Shown one piece after another: positions 44,816 through 55,213 of a DNA stretch of 64,000 nucleotides; position 1 is the stretch's first letter; every line of letters begins with the position of its first letter. The stretch is from the NCBI GenBank assembly GCA_023678885.1, contig CM042983.1, positions 22,364,279 through 22,428,278 of the forward strand. Reading direction: 5' to 3'. This DNA is from Pogostemon cablin (Eukaryota > Streptophyta > Magnoliopsida > Lamiales > Lamiaceae). The notes beneath the pieces are model-generated. The model ran no database searches. It was not told where the DNA came from and worked only from the letters and a program-made list of their open reading frames with translations. The translations under genes were made by a program, and so were the position numbers.

Positions 44816-45243
44816 TGGCACAAATGGATTGTGAGGAAGTTCAGTTTCAGATTATGGTTAGTGCATAGGGATAGAGTGGCTACGAAGGATAGGGTATGGT
44901 GCACAGGAGAAGACAAACGATGTGGTTTTTGCTTTAATCAGGAGCCTACATCGCATCTCTTCTTTAATTGCCCTTATACTACTCGCATTTGGGATGAAGT
45001 GAGAGGATGGATTGGATGGAGAAGACGAAGACTATCATCAGTCACAGACGCATTACGTAAGATTATGCAGGATACCAGAAGCAACAAAAAGGCAAGAAGA
45101 CTTCTTTTCATCATCTTTGCTACCATGATCTACTACATTTGGATGGAAAGAAACGCTCTTCATTTTGGCACGAGAATGTTGTCCCCGACTCACGTTGCAG
45201 ACAGAATCAAAATTCAGATAGCATCTTTGTATATGAATTCTTG
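44816..45243 (+). pseudogene. LINE G ORF2 C-terminal zinc domain (zf-RVT)
   Basis: Frame 44831-45244 reads FRLWLVHRDRVATKDRV, CGFCFNQEPTSHLFFNC and WMERNALHFGTRM, the CCHC-like zf-RVT domain at the end of plant LINE ORF2. A stop at 44811 separates it from the upstream frame. It ends IASLYMNS, stop, followed by a 130-base 3' tail. Confidence 0.87.
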
Positions 45244-45390
45244 ATGTATTTTCTTTATTCACCTTAAGCATTTTGCTTAAGTATGTTGGATAGGTTGGTT
45301 GGACTTTGTATTCGCATCGTACGTAAGTACTCGATGTAACCATATTCAGTGAAATAACATTTACCAATTTCACTAAGGATGAAATTACAA

Positions 45391-45398
45391 TATATCTC

Positions 45399-45435
<37 letters not shown>

Positions 45436-45440
45436 AAGAA
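45391..45440. repeat. AAAT simple repeat
   Basis: About nine AAAT/AATA units immediately right of the LINE flank phrase. It lies outside the TTTCACTAA terminus and beyond the putative target duplication, so I do not treat it as the LINE tail. Confidence 0.7.
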
Positions 45441-45575
45441 TAAAAAAAATCAAACAACATGGTTAGCGGTAACTGTACGAAATTGGGGTGAAATTGGGGT
45501 GGGGGACACACGGTCCCACGAATTCTAAAAAAAACCTTAGGCACGCTAGTCATTGTCATTCTCTATTAGTTATTA

Positions 45576-45851
45576 CTCCCTCCGTCCCATATTTAAGTTC
45601 ACAGTTACTGTAGATATGAAATTTAAGAAAAAAAATTGATTTTTGCTTAATTTTTATGGGTAGTTTGGTATTTTTATGTAATAAATAAATAATAAAGTAA
45701 GTTATATGAGTTGAAAAAAGAGTGACAATTTTGAAATTAAAGTGTATTGTAGGATTATTGGATTGAGTGTAATTTTTTTATTTAGATTGTGAACTTGTTT
45801 ATGAGACGAACAAAAATAGTAAGCTTGAATTTGCTTATGGGACGGAAGGAG
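45576..45851. mobile_element. Stowaway MITE
   Basis: CTCCCTCCGTCCCATATTT at the left and CTTATGGGACGGAAGGAG at the right are inverted copies, and TA flanks both ends (45574-45575, 45852-45853). Length 276 bp, no coding capacity. Confidence 0.85.
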
Positions 45852-47820
45852 TACAATGTATATTTATTTTTAGTTAATTCCTTAATTTTAAAAATTTTCT
45901 AATTTTGTGAGATCATCTAAATATTTTCTCTTTTTTTTCAGGAACGATGTGAATAAATTTATCTGAATTCTCTTTGGTGTTTCCCCGAACAATGTAAATC
46001 GTCTTCTACCGTCATTCAATTATTGCCTTAGATATACTTTAAAACAAATTCGATATATTTTAACATAAATTTAATAAACTTTTTTCTGCAATATTACTTC
46101 TTCCATCTCAACTTAATCTTCACCGTTATTGTAGACATAAAATTTAAGAAAAGTTATTTTTTGATCAACTTTATTGACTATAGGAGGGTAATGTATTATT
46201 TTTAGGTAATAAATAAATTATAAAGTATGTTATGTATGTTAGGTGAGAATGGTAAATTAGTAATTTTTAGGGGTGAAAACTAATGTGATGTTTCTTTTTT
46301 TGGGTAGTAAAGTTTAATGTGGGATAGACGAAAACGGAAAGAGAGAAATTTAACTTGGAAAGGAGAGAGTATAATACAATATAAATGTCTAATCTAGAGT
46401 ATTGAATAACACACTCTAACGCAAAATTAACAAACTTTATATTACTTGATAAGACATTATTTTAAAAGTATATTTAATAAAGGCTTAAAGTATGTTTGTT
46501 TCGTATTACATTACATTGCTCAATAATATTTACTAAGATTTTCTCGCATAAAAATAAAAATAAAAATCATACTTTAATAAACATACTTTAACGCAAAACC
46601 GACATACTTTATCAAAAAATGTAGACTTTTTATAACATTGTTATACAATATAAATGTCTACTAGAGTATTTAACAACATACTCTAACATAAAACCGACAT
46701 ATTTTAACATATATTACACATACTTTTACATAACATAAATATAATTTTAACAAAAAAGGGGCATACTTTAACAAAATCGCATACATTTTCATAAAATAGA
46801 GACTTTTATATAATATTATTATAAAATTAAATGTTTACTATACAATATTTAACAACATACTCTAACACAAAACTGACATATTATAATATAACTTCCTCCG
46901 TCCCTCATTAAGTGTTACATTTTCATTTTGCATATAGATTAAGAGATATAATATTTTTATGGGTAGTGAGTTGAAAGATATAATATTTAATGTGTAGTAA
47001 GTGGTTTTATTAGTGTTGTTGTATATGTGCCCCATGAAGAATAATTAATTATTTTGTGTGTGTATCATTTGACAAAAAAAAATGTAAACATTAATTTAGA
47101 ACAAACAAAAAAATGTAAATCGGGATGAAATGAGTGCTAAACATACATTTACATGACATAAATATAAATACGTACACCTTTATCGCTATTGCCTTCTTCT
47201 TTCTCACAATATAGAATAATATTCATGATTTACGGTGAATTAACTATCACAATGAAACACGAAAAGTATATCTATGGCGGAGGTCGAATAATTGAGTAGA
47301 CAGTGGCGGTTGGACGATAATGTAAATGATGGTGTCGAATGATGTCGTGTACGGTGAGAGTTAATGAATATTTAATTTGCAGTTTTCATGAGAATTCATA
47401 TCCACATATCTGTAAGAGTCAATAAATTACATAAATGACTCAATTAAATTAGTTAAGAAGTTAGACAGTTCTATAATTAAGGGGAGTTGACTAACGTAAT
47501 AATTTAAATTATTATTTAATTAAGAGATAAATACATATCTAACAAAAAATAAATACAGAGTTTACCCATCTCATGAATGTTTCGCAAGAGACTTTATCTA
47601 TTTTATGTATTAGGGTGGGTGTGCTTCAATTCTTTTCATTTATGAGAGAAAAAAAAGTGTCATCATGTATTTTCATATTATGCCAAATATTAAAAAGAAG
47701 TTATGTGTTATATTATTTTAGTTAATAAATACTATATGAAGATAAAATTTTGATGATACTATATTAATGTTGTTAAAAAAATTATTTAACAATAGATGTG
47801 TAATAAAAAAATAATACTCC
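45852..47820. repeat. AT-rich spacer with degenerate repeats and MITE pieces
   Basis: No gene is seen. The phrase ACATACTCTAAC with AAAACCGACATA recurs at about 46374-46440, 46645-46710 and 46830-46885, a decayed repeat with spacing of roughly 190-270 bp. A second MITE-like unit runs from TTCCTCCGTCCCTCATTAAG (about 46893) to CGGGATGAAATGAG (about 47132). Confidence 0.55.
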
Positions 47821-47822
47821 AT

Positions 47823-48140
47823 AATAAGTAGATAGGGTTGAAGTAAGGTTTTGCTGATGAGGTGGCAGACAGGGAGGCACAAAGGGCTAAAGTAGAACAT
47901 ACTCATGATTACTAGTTGTCAGATCATTTAATGCATGAAGTTATTGCCCTTAATTCCCACCTGAAAATTAATAAAAAGAGGTTGTGTTTGGGTAATTGGG
48001 CCACTCAAGATTATAGAGTGTGCATGGCAATACAGTATATCAACACCAATGTATACACACTCTCTCTCTCTTCTCATACATCCGATCAAATATTTTTAAA
48101 TTTAAAATTAATTTTCTTAACTAGTGAAATTATTAGTTAG
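47823..48140 (+). other. Unclassified short open stretch
   Basis: Frames here read ADEVADREAQRAK (about 47855-47895) and, after a stop, LSDHLMHEVIALNSHLKINK up to LGNWATQDYRV (47916-48015). The composition is less AT-rich than the neighbours and looks protein-like, but I recognise no family. It may be a retroelement or gene remnant. Confidence 0.25.
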
Positions 48141-48270
48141 TACTATTATATTAATAACCTTAATATTTCATATTCTTTCAAATTAGGAGTATTGTTTTTA
48201 ATAAAAAAATTATTAATTAAAAAAAATTATACTCCCTTCATCCTGAGTATTTATGCTCGTTTATACGTAC

Positions 48271-48597
48271 ACGTAGATTAAAAATACTTTTTTAAATATA
48301 TAATGTAAGAAAAAGCATGGGTAAGTTGGAAATTTAAAGAGAAAAAATAAATAAAGTTATTGTGAATGATGAATAAAATATAAAAAAATATTTCCTCTGT
48401 CCCACATTAAACGTAGATTAAAAATATTTTTTAAATATATAATGTAAGAAAAAGTATGGGTAAGTTGAAATTTTAAAGAGAAAAAATAAATAAAGTTGTT
48501 GTAAATGATGAATAAATTGTAAAAAAATATTTTCTCTGTCCCACATTAAATTTCACACATTATGTTTTCATCCGTCCCACATTAAATTGCACCACCC
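48271..48597. repeat. 140-bp tandem duplication of a MITE-like unit
   Basis: ACGTAGATTAAAAATA recurs at 48271 and 48411, each followed by AATGTAAGAAAAAG and ending near TCTGTCCCACATTAAA. The Tekay-type element inserted directly to the right. Confidence 0.75.
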
Positions 48598-50497
48598 TGT
48601 GATACCCGAGCTTCTCACTACTCATGTGCCAATATAATTTAATTTGTGTTATGTGTATTTTATAATTATGTGATAATTATGTGGCAATTATGTGATAATA
48701 ATGTGACAATTATGTGACAATTGTTTCTACATTTTATTTATCGTTACATTTTATGTGAGACATTCGTGATAAAAATTATGACAGTATGTGAATATATGTG
48801 TGCATAAATATTTACGTGTAATTATTTGGATATATAATTAAATTATTTTATGTGTATAAATACACTTTTCTTAATTATTAAGTATCACACGTGTTCTCGT
48901 AATAATAATAGTAATAATAATAATAAATGGTAATAATACAAACTTACTGTCAACTGTATACGTGGGTCAGTTTGAATTGTATAAATTGTGTGGTTATCAA
49001 GTGGTACACGTCCATATGTCTTACTTAAAAAAAATTATAATGTGATGAGATTGAATTGCCGACCTAAATCACTAATGTATATATACGGGGTTATTGCCTC
49101 CTTTAGGTAATTGAGGGAGCAGCAGCAAGTATCTGTAGCAAAAAAAAAAGGATTTGTGAGAAAAAAAAGAGAGAGAGAAGAGAGAAGAAAAGAGAGAGAA
49201 AGAAAAAGAGAGGGAAGGGTTCGTGCCGGAACGGAAGATAAGAGATTAGTTATAGTTTTATACGAGATTTATATTACTGTCGGAGTCGGTAAGTAGAAGT
49301 CCAACTACAATGCATAAACATGCTATTTGTGAATTATTTGTGATTAATATGTTATAATTATGTTATGTGTTATTTTTGATTAGTTTAATTACGTTATGAA
49401 TTATTTGGAGATTAATTTGTGATACAAGCTGTGGATTTATGTGATTTGGTGAAAGTAGGGTTCATATTCAACAATATTATTTGTAAATTATTTGTGATAA
49501 TTTTGTTATACAAGTTGTGGATCTATGTGATTGGAAATAATATCATTATCCTGTATAGATCTGTGTGATTGGAAACTGTTGAAAATATATTTGTATGGTT
49601 TGATAAGATATTGGTTATAAGGATCTGTGGGATCCGAGGTGAAGTTGTTATTCCAAAAGTGGATCTATTCGAATTGAAGTTAAATTGTTGTTTTATTGTG
49701 ATTAAATGTTGATATTGATATTGTAAATGGTTTGTGATGCACATTTAATTGTTTTGGGTGCATACCATGCATAAACATGAAAAGTGTTTTTCTCAAAAAA
49801 TTAATAGATATTAATGGTGTGTGCGGCCACTATATATGCATCTCTGTCAGGGTTCGGAAAAATCATTCCCGATATTTTTATTAGGGGTTCGGAAAAATCG
49901 TCCCCACCACTTTGCCAGAGTTCGAAAAAAATCATTCTCGGTACTTTATTTGGGGTTTGGAAAAATCATCCCCATTGAGCTCATTTGGGGTGCATATCAT
50001 AAGTGTGTCGTGGGGATCCCGCAACGTGAACAGTTTTCAAAATAAAAGAGATCAACTAGAAAGATTAGGAAGTAGGCGATAGAGAACTAAATGAATTTTC
50101 ATGCACTGACATGCATGATTTTTACTTACTGAGATTTTTATCTCACTAGTTTATGCATTGTAAGTGAGCCTGTTGATGATTGAGTTTGTGATGTGATTGT
50201 GCAAGCTGTGGAGCTCCTTCAAGGTTTTGAGCAGATGTACATAGATGACGACCTGTTGGGCTAGGCCGTGGTTTTATTTTATTTCTGCTGATATTTTGGT
50301 TGTGTAATATAATAAGTATTATCACATGTTTGGGTGGTTTGATGTGATGTCAGGAACCAATTATGTATGTTGAACTGGTGTGATGATTTTGGTTATAAAC
50401 ATATTATGTGAAAAAAAATTATATGCAGGTTTTTATAATGATGATGTTTTTGTTAAATAGTATTTGAATTATAAGTTGTGTAAGGTGGGTCGTGTTA
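48598..50497 (+). repeat. 5' LTR of the Tekay-type element
   Basis: Ends CGTGTTA where the 3' copy ends CGTGTCA. TATATATA at 49078-49085 is the likely TATA box. A 34-bp minisatellite with four units begins at 49850. Confidence 0.95.
49850..49990 (+). repeat. 34-bp minisatellite inside the LTR
   Basis: Four units, each 34 bp, begin GGGTTCGGAAAAATC, GGGGTTCGGAAAAATC, GAGTTCGAAAAAAATC and GGGGTTTGGAAAAATC. The same array is in the 3' LTR from 56459. Confidence 0.85.
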
Positions 50498-50500
50498 GAG

Positions 50501-50512
50501 TGGTATCAGAGC
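50501..50512 (+). other. Primer binding site of the Tekay-type element
   Basis: TGGTATCAGAGC, three bases after the LTR end; tRNA-iMet type. Confidence 0.9.
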
Positions 50513-50661
50513 ACGGCTTGGGTCCTGCAGACTGTCTATGTACATGAACTCAATCTTTGGGAGCGCAGCTTTGCGAGTAAGTGTTATTTTCATTCTGTGT
50601 TGTTATGTGCCTTATAAATTATATTGGCCATGTGGTGTAGGAAGTGTAGTTAGTAGACAAA

Positions 50662-51755
50662 ATGGTAAGGGCTACAGGTGAAAGTTTTGAAGGGGATAGG
50701 ACTGCTGAGCAAGCAGCACCTCCTGAAGGGAATAATCGTGATGCGGTGATTACTCGACTAATGGAACTGGTTGAGCGCCAGTCCCAACAGATACAGCAAC
50801 TGATTCAGCAGAGAGATATGGGTGGACAACCAGAGGGTAATGCAAATCAAGATAGACGTCAAGTAGAACGTGTGGAAATGGTTTGTGAGAGGTTTCGAAA
50901 GCTGAGCCCTCCAATATTTGAGGACGCAGCAGACCCCACAGATGCAGAGGATTGGTTACGCATGGTGGAAAATATATTTCAATACAGTAGAATTCCAGAT
51001 GGGGACAGAGTGTTGTGTGCTTCTTTCATGTTACGAGGAAGTGCAGGCCACTGGTGGGATACGATTAAAAGTATCGAGAATGTCATGACTATGACATGGG
51101 AAAGGTTTAAGGAGTTTTTCAGAAACAAGTACTTTACGGCACCAGTGAGAGCCATAAAGATGAACGAGTTCATAAGTTGAGTCAAGGTGGCATGTCAGTC
51201 ACATATTACCTTCGTAAGTTTGAGCAGTTGTCGAGATTTGCTGAACATATGGTGAGTACGGAGGCACTGAACGTGGAGAGATTTGTGGAAGGCTTAAGGC
51301 CTGAACTTTACAGAGATGTGAGTATGACGGGACTGCATGGAGCAACATACTCACAAGTTGCAGAAAGGGCCCAAATTGCTGAGCAAGCGGAGATGAGGAT
51401 CAGACAAGCACAGGCTATCAGACGTCAATTTCAGCAGAAACTAGTGCAGCAATTTGGGAGAGTTAATAAGAAGTCGATGCCATTTCAGAGGCCGAAATCA
51501 AATGTTCAAGTGGAGCAAGGACAGAGACGAGGAGAACCCAACAAGCATCCCAAATTCGATCAGGGTAAGGTGCCACCGCACCGCCACTACCTATATGTCC
51601 TAATTGTCTTAGATCACATGGTGGGGAGTGTCAAATTCCTCCGAGAACGTGTTACACATGCGGGGAGAAAGGACATGTGACTACTACTTATCCTAAGAAA
51701 GGGAAGCAGGGACAGCAGGGAAGAGCTCCAGCTAGGGTGTATACTTTGACGTAAG
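50662..51755 (+). pseudogene. Gag of the Tekay-type element (frameshifted)
   Basis: The ATG at 50662 starts MVRATGESFEGDRTAEQ. The gag core follows (FRKLSPPIFEDAADPTDAEDW, shortened here; CASFMLRGSAGHWWD; ERFKEFFRNKYF). A one-base loss near 51171 moves the frame, which continues at 51177-51680 (SVTYYLRKFEQLSRFAEHM, RFVEGLRPEL). A second frame change near 51580 leads to zinc-finger motifs CPNCLRSHGGEC and CYTCGEKGHVTTTY; in the latter the last cysteine is tyrosine. An in-frame TAA lies at about 51753, just before protease. Confidence 0.9.
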
Positions 51756-51766
51756 AGGAGGCAGAT

Positions 51767-53353
51767 GTGAATCCCTCAGTTGTCACGGGTAAGTTCTATA
51801 TTTTTTGCACTTCTACATATGTGCTATTTGATTCTGGAGCAACACATTCATTTGTATCTACTGAGTATGTGAGGAAGCTGGGTGGAACACCTAACTTCAT
51901 TGAAGTTAATTATGAGGTGATGATACCTTCTGGTGAGTCAAAGCAAACTAATCAACTTCTTCGAGGTTGTGTTATTCCTATTGAAGGAAGACAACTCCTC
52001 GCTAATTTGATTGTGTTAAATATGAATGATTATGATATCATATTGGACATGGATTGGCTGTCAAAATACGGTGCTACAATAGATTGTCAGAAGAAGAGTA
52101 TCACTTTTCAACTAGTGAAAGGAGAACCGTTCACTTTTGTTGGAATCAAGAAAAGCTTCAGATTTCCGGTGATATCAGTAGCAAAAGCACATCGGTTGTT
52201 GGAAAGTGGTTGTGAGGGGTATCTGGTGAGTGTAATGAATATTGAGGGGCAGCAATGTCCAGTTCTCGGTGATGTACCAATAGTTCGGGAATATCTGGAG
52301 GTATTTCCAGATGATCTTCTAGGTTTGCCACCAGACCGGGAAATAGAGTTTGTTATTGAGTTACAACCAGGAACTGCTCCTATATCTAAAGAGCCATACA
52401 GAATGGCACCAGCAGAACTGAAGGAATTGAAGATACAGTTACAAGAGTTGCTAGACAAAGGATTCATCCAACCTAGTTTCTCACCTTGGGGAGCACCAGT
52501 TCTGTTTGTTCGAAAGAAGGATGGCACATTGAGGATGTGTATTGATTATCGAGATCTCAATAAAGTTATGGTGAAGAATAAATATCCATTGCCTTGCATT
52601 GATGATCTGTTTGATCAGCTACAGGGTGCAGCTATCTTTTCGAAGATTGATTTGCGGTTGGGGTATCATCAGCTGAAAATAAAGAAGGAGGATATTCCAA
52701 AGACTGCATTCAGTACAAGGTACGGGCACTATGAGTTCTTAGTGATGCCGTTTGGATTAACAAATGCTCCTGCAGTATTTATGGATTTGATAAATAGAGT
52801 ATTTCAGGAATTTCTCGATAAATTTATGATTGTGTTTATCGATGATATTCTGATTTACTCTAAGAATAAGGAGGATCATGCTCTACACTTGAAAAAGGTG
52901 TTAGAGATTCTAAAGGAGAGGCAGCTGTATGCGAAGTTCAAAAAGTGTGAGTTTTGGTTAGACCGAGTTGTTTTCTTGGGACACGTGGTATCAGGAGAAG
53001 GAATTTCAGTGGATCCAGGTAAAGTTAAAGCAATCCATGATTGGCCACAACCCTCAAATCCCACTGAGGTTCGTAGCTTTCTTGGATTGGTGGGATATTA
53101 TCGAAGGTTTGTTGAAGGATTTTCTAAGATTGCTTCACCATTAACACAGTTGACTAGGAAGAATGTGAAGTTCACATGGACGGAGGCATGTGAACAAAGT
53201 TTCCAAGAATTGAAGAGACGATTGACATCAGCACCTATCTTAACTATTCCTACGGAGACAGGAAACTTCAAGGTTTATAGTGATGCTTCAAAGAATGGTC
53301 TTGGGTGTGTACTGATGCAGAATGGGAAAGTAATAGTGTATGCATCCAGATAG
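51767..53353 (+). pseudogene. Protease, RT and first part of RNase H of the Tekay-type element
   Basis: One open frame of 528 codons. Protease has the active site FDSGATHSF (DSGA at 51830-51841) and IILDMDWL. RT shows PYRMAPAELKELK, GAPVLFVRKKDGTLRMCIDY, FSKIDLRLGYHQ, FLVMPFGLTNAPAVF, the catalytic FIDD at 52835-52846, and GLVGYYRRFVEGFSK. RNase H begins FKVYSDASKNGLGCVLMQ. A TAG at 53351 interrupts between the first and second RNase H motifs; the same frame reopens directly. Protease and RT look intact. Confidence 0.93.
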
Positions 53354-54682
53354 TTAAGAGAGTATGAGAATAATTACCCAACTCATGATTTAGAGTTAGC
53401 CGCAGTGGTATTTACACTCAAGATTTGGAGGCATTATCTGTATGGGGAACGTTGTGAAATCTATACTGATCAAAAGAGTTTGAAGTACTTTTTCACTCAG
53501 AAAGAGTTGAATATGAGGCAAAGAAGATGGTTGGAATTGGTGAAGGATTACGACTGTGTTATCAATTATCATCCGGGAAAAGCCAATGTGGTTGCTGATG
53601 CATTGAGCCGAAAGGCAATACAGAGTGTAGCTGCTATGACCATAAATCAGAAACCAGAGTTGCTTGATCTGCAAAGGATGGGTGTGGAGATCATTCAGAA
53701 AGGATCGTTGGAAGCAAGGATGGCAGCTCTTACACTTCGACCAACTTTGATGGATAAGATTCGACAGGGCCAACAGGAGGATAAGTTGTTTGACAAGATA
53801 AAGAATGATATCAGCTCTGGAAAGTCTTCTAACTTTCAATTAGGAGATGATGGTGTGATTCATTATAGAGCTCGATTATGTCTACCTGAAGTGGATGACA
53901 TTCGGAAAGAAGTGATGGCGGAAGCTCATTCAACACCGTACTCTGTACATCCAGGAGTTACTAAGATGTATAGAGATTTGAAGTCATATTATTGGTGGCC
54001 AGGGATGAAGAGAGATGTTGCTCGATATATGGAGCAATGTTTGACTTGTCAGCAAGTCAAAGCCGAGCATCAGAGACCAGCAGGAACTTTGCAGCCTTTA
54101 TTTATTCCAGAGTGGAAGTGGGAGAATATCACGATGGATTTTGTTATCGGGCTACCGAAGACAGTGAAAGGTCACGATGCCATTTGGGTTATCGTGGATC
54201 GATTGACTAAGTCAGCTCATTTTCTTCCTATTAGCTCTACGTATTCCATGGATCGTTATGCCCAGCTATATATACAAGAGATTGTCAGACTCCATGGAGT
54301 ACCACATACCATTGTGTCAGACAGAGATACGAGATTCTTGTATGCTTTCTGGAAGAGTTTACATAAGGCGTTGGGGACACAATTATCTTTCAACACAGCA
54401 TTCCATCCACAGACAGATGGTCAATCAGAGCGTACAATACAAATCTTGGAGGATATGCTCAGAGCGTGCGTGTTGGATTTTCAAGGTCAATGGAGTAAAT
54501 TTTTGCCTTTGATAGAGTTCTCGTACAATAACAGTTATCAGTCTACTATCGGGATGGCTCCATATGAAGAATTGTACGGGAGGAAGTGTAGATCTCCAGT
54601 CCATTGGGATGAAGTTGGAGAGAGGAAATTTTTGGGTCCAGACTTGATTCGTGAAATGTCAGAAGCTGTTACCCGTATATGA
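53354..54682 (+). pseudogene. RNase H end and integrase of the Tekay-type element
   Basis: In the same frame as the upstream pol: NNYPTHDLELAAVVFTLK, IYTDQKSLKYFF and ADALSRK finish RNase H. Integrase has the HHCC zinc site (HSTPYSVHPGVTKMY, then CLTCQQVK) and the catalytic core with TMDFVIGLP, SDRDTRFLYAFWKSL and TDGQSERTIQILEDML (D, D, E present). The frame ends in TGA at 54680, a nonsense change, and reopens in the same frame at 54683. Confidence 0.92.
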
Positions 54683-55174
54683 GAGAAGATGAAAGTTGCT
54701 CAAGATCGGCAGAAGAGTTATGCAGACAAACGAATGAGAGAATTGGAATTTGAAGTGGGTGATCAGATATTTTTGAAAGTATCTCCAATGAAGGGGATAA
54801 TGCGGTTTGGAAAGAAAGGGAAACTCAGTCCAAGATATGTTGGTCTGTTCACTATCATTGAGAGAGTTGGCAGCGTTGCCTATAAGTTGGAGATACCAGC
54901 ATCAATGTCTAGAGTACATGACGTGTTTCATGTGTCTGTGTTGAGAAAGTATGTTCCAAATCCATCTCATGTTCTCAGACAGGAACCAGTTGAGTTGAAA
55001 GAAGATTTGAGTTATGAGGAAGTACCAGTTGAGATATTGTGGCGAGAAGTGAAGAAGCTCAAAAATAAAGAAATACCATTAGTAAAGGTGTTATGGAGGA
55101 ACCAGTTAGTTGAGGAGGCCACTTGGGAAAGAGAGGATGAGATGATGGCTAAATATCCAGATCTCTTCAGGTAA
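54683..55174 (+). pseudogene. Integrase C-terminus with chromodomain-like module
   Basis: Contains FEVGDQIFLKVSPMKGIMRF, LSPRYVGLFTIIERVGSVAY and VFHVSVLRKYVPNPSHV, the GPY/F-like module. It then has YEEVPVEILWREVKKLKNKE and VKVLWRNQLVEEATWERED, which matches the chromodomain-type tail of Tekay/Del chromoviruses that guides integration to heterochromatin. It ends KYPDLFR at 55171 with a normal stop. Confidence 0.9.
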
Positions 55175-55196
55175 GTAAATTTTGAGGACGAAATTT

Positions 55197-55213
55197 TTAT
55201 AAGGTGAGGAGGA
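55197..55213 (+). other. Polypurine tract of the Tekay-type element
   Basis: ATAAGGTGAGGAGGA immediately before the 3' LTR start TGTGATACCC. Confidence 0.85.

Larger units (their letters stand above)
38467..45376 (+). mobile_element. L1-type LINE G, near full length, mutated
   Basis: 5' untranslated region (38467-38641), ORF1 (38642 to about 41286, interrupted by a second LINE copy), then ORF2 with endonuclease, RT and C-terminal zinc domain to 45243, and a short 3' tail. Matching flanks AAGG(A)TGAAATTACAA at 38452-38466 and 45375-45390 suggest a target duplication of about 15 bp, although the target array contains this phrase more than once. The 3' end TTTCACTAA has no poly(A). Many stops and frameshifts make it inactive. 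Confidence 0.85.

Noticed and set aside
45391..45440. AAAT run as the poly(A)-like tail of LINE G
   Set aside because: It lies beyond the flank phrase that matches the left side of the LINE, and the other copy (39868) has no such run.
49850..49990. CRISPR-like array (regular 34-bp units)
   Set aside because: Units are contiguous and without spacers, and sit in a plant LTR present twice.
52108..53839. Minus-strand frames opposite the Tekay-type pol
   Set aside because: They are the antisense of a clearly recognised coding region.
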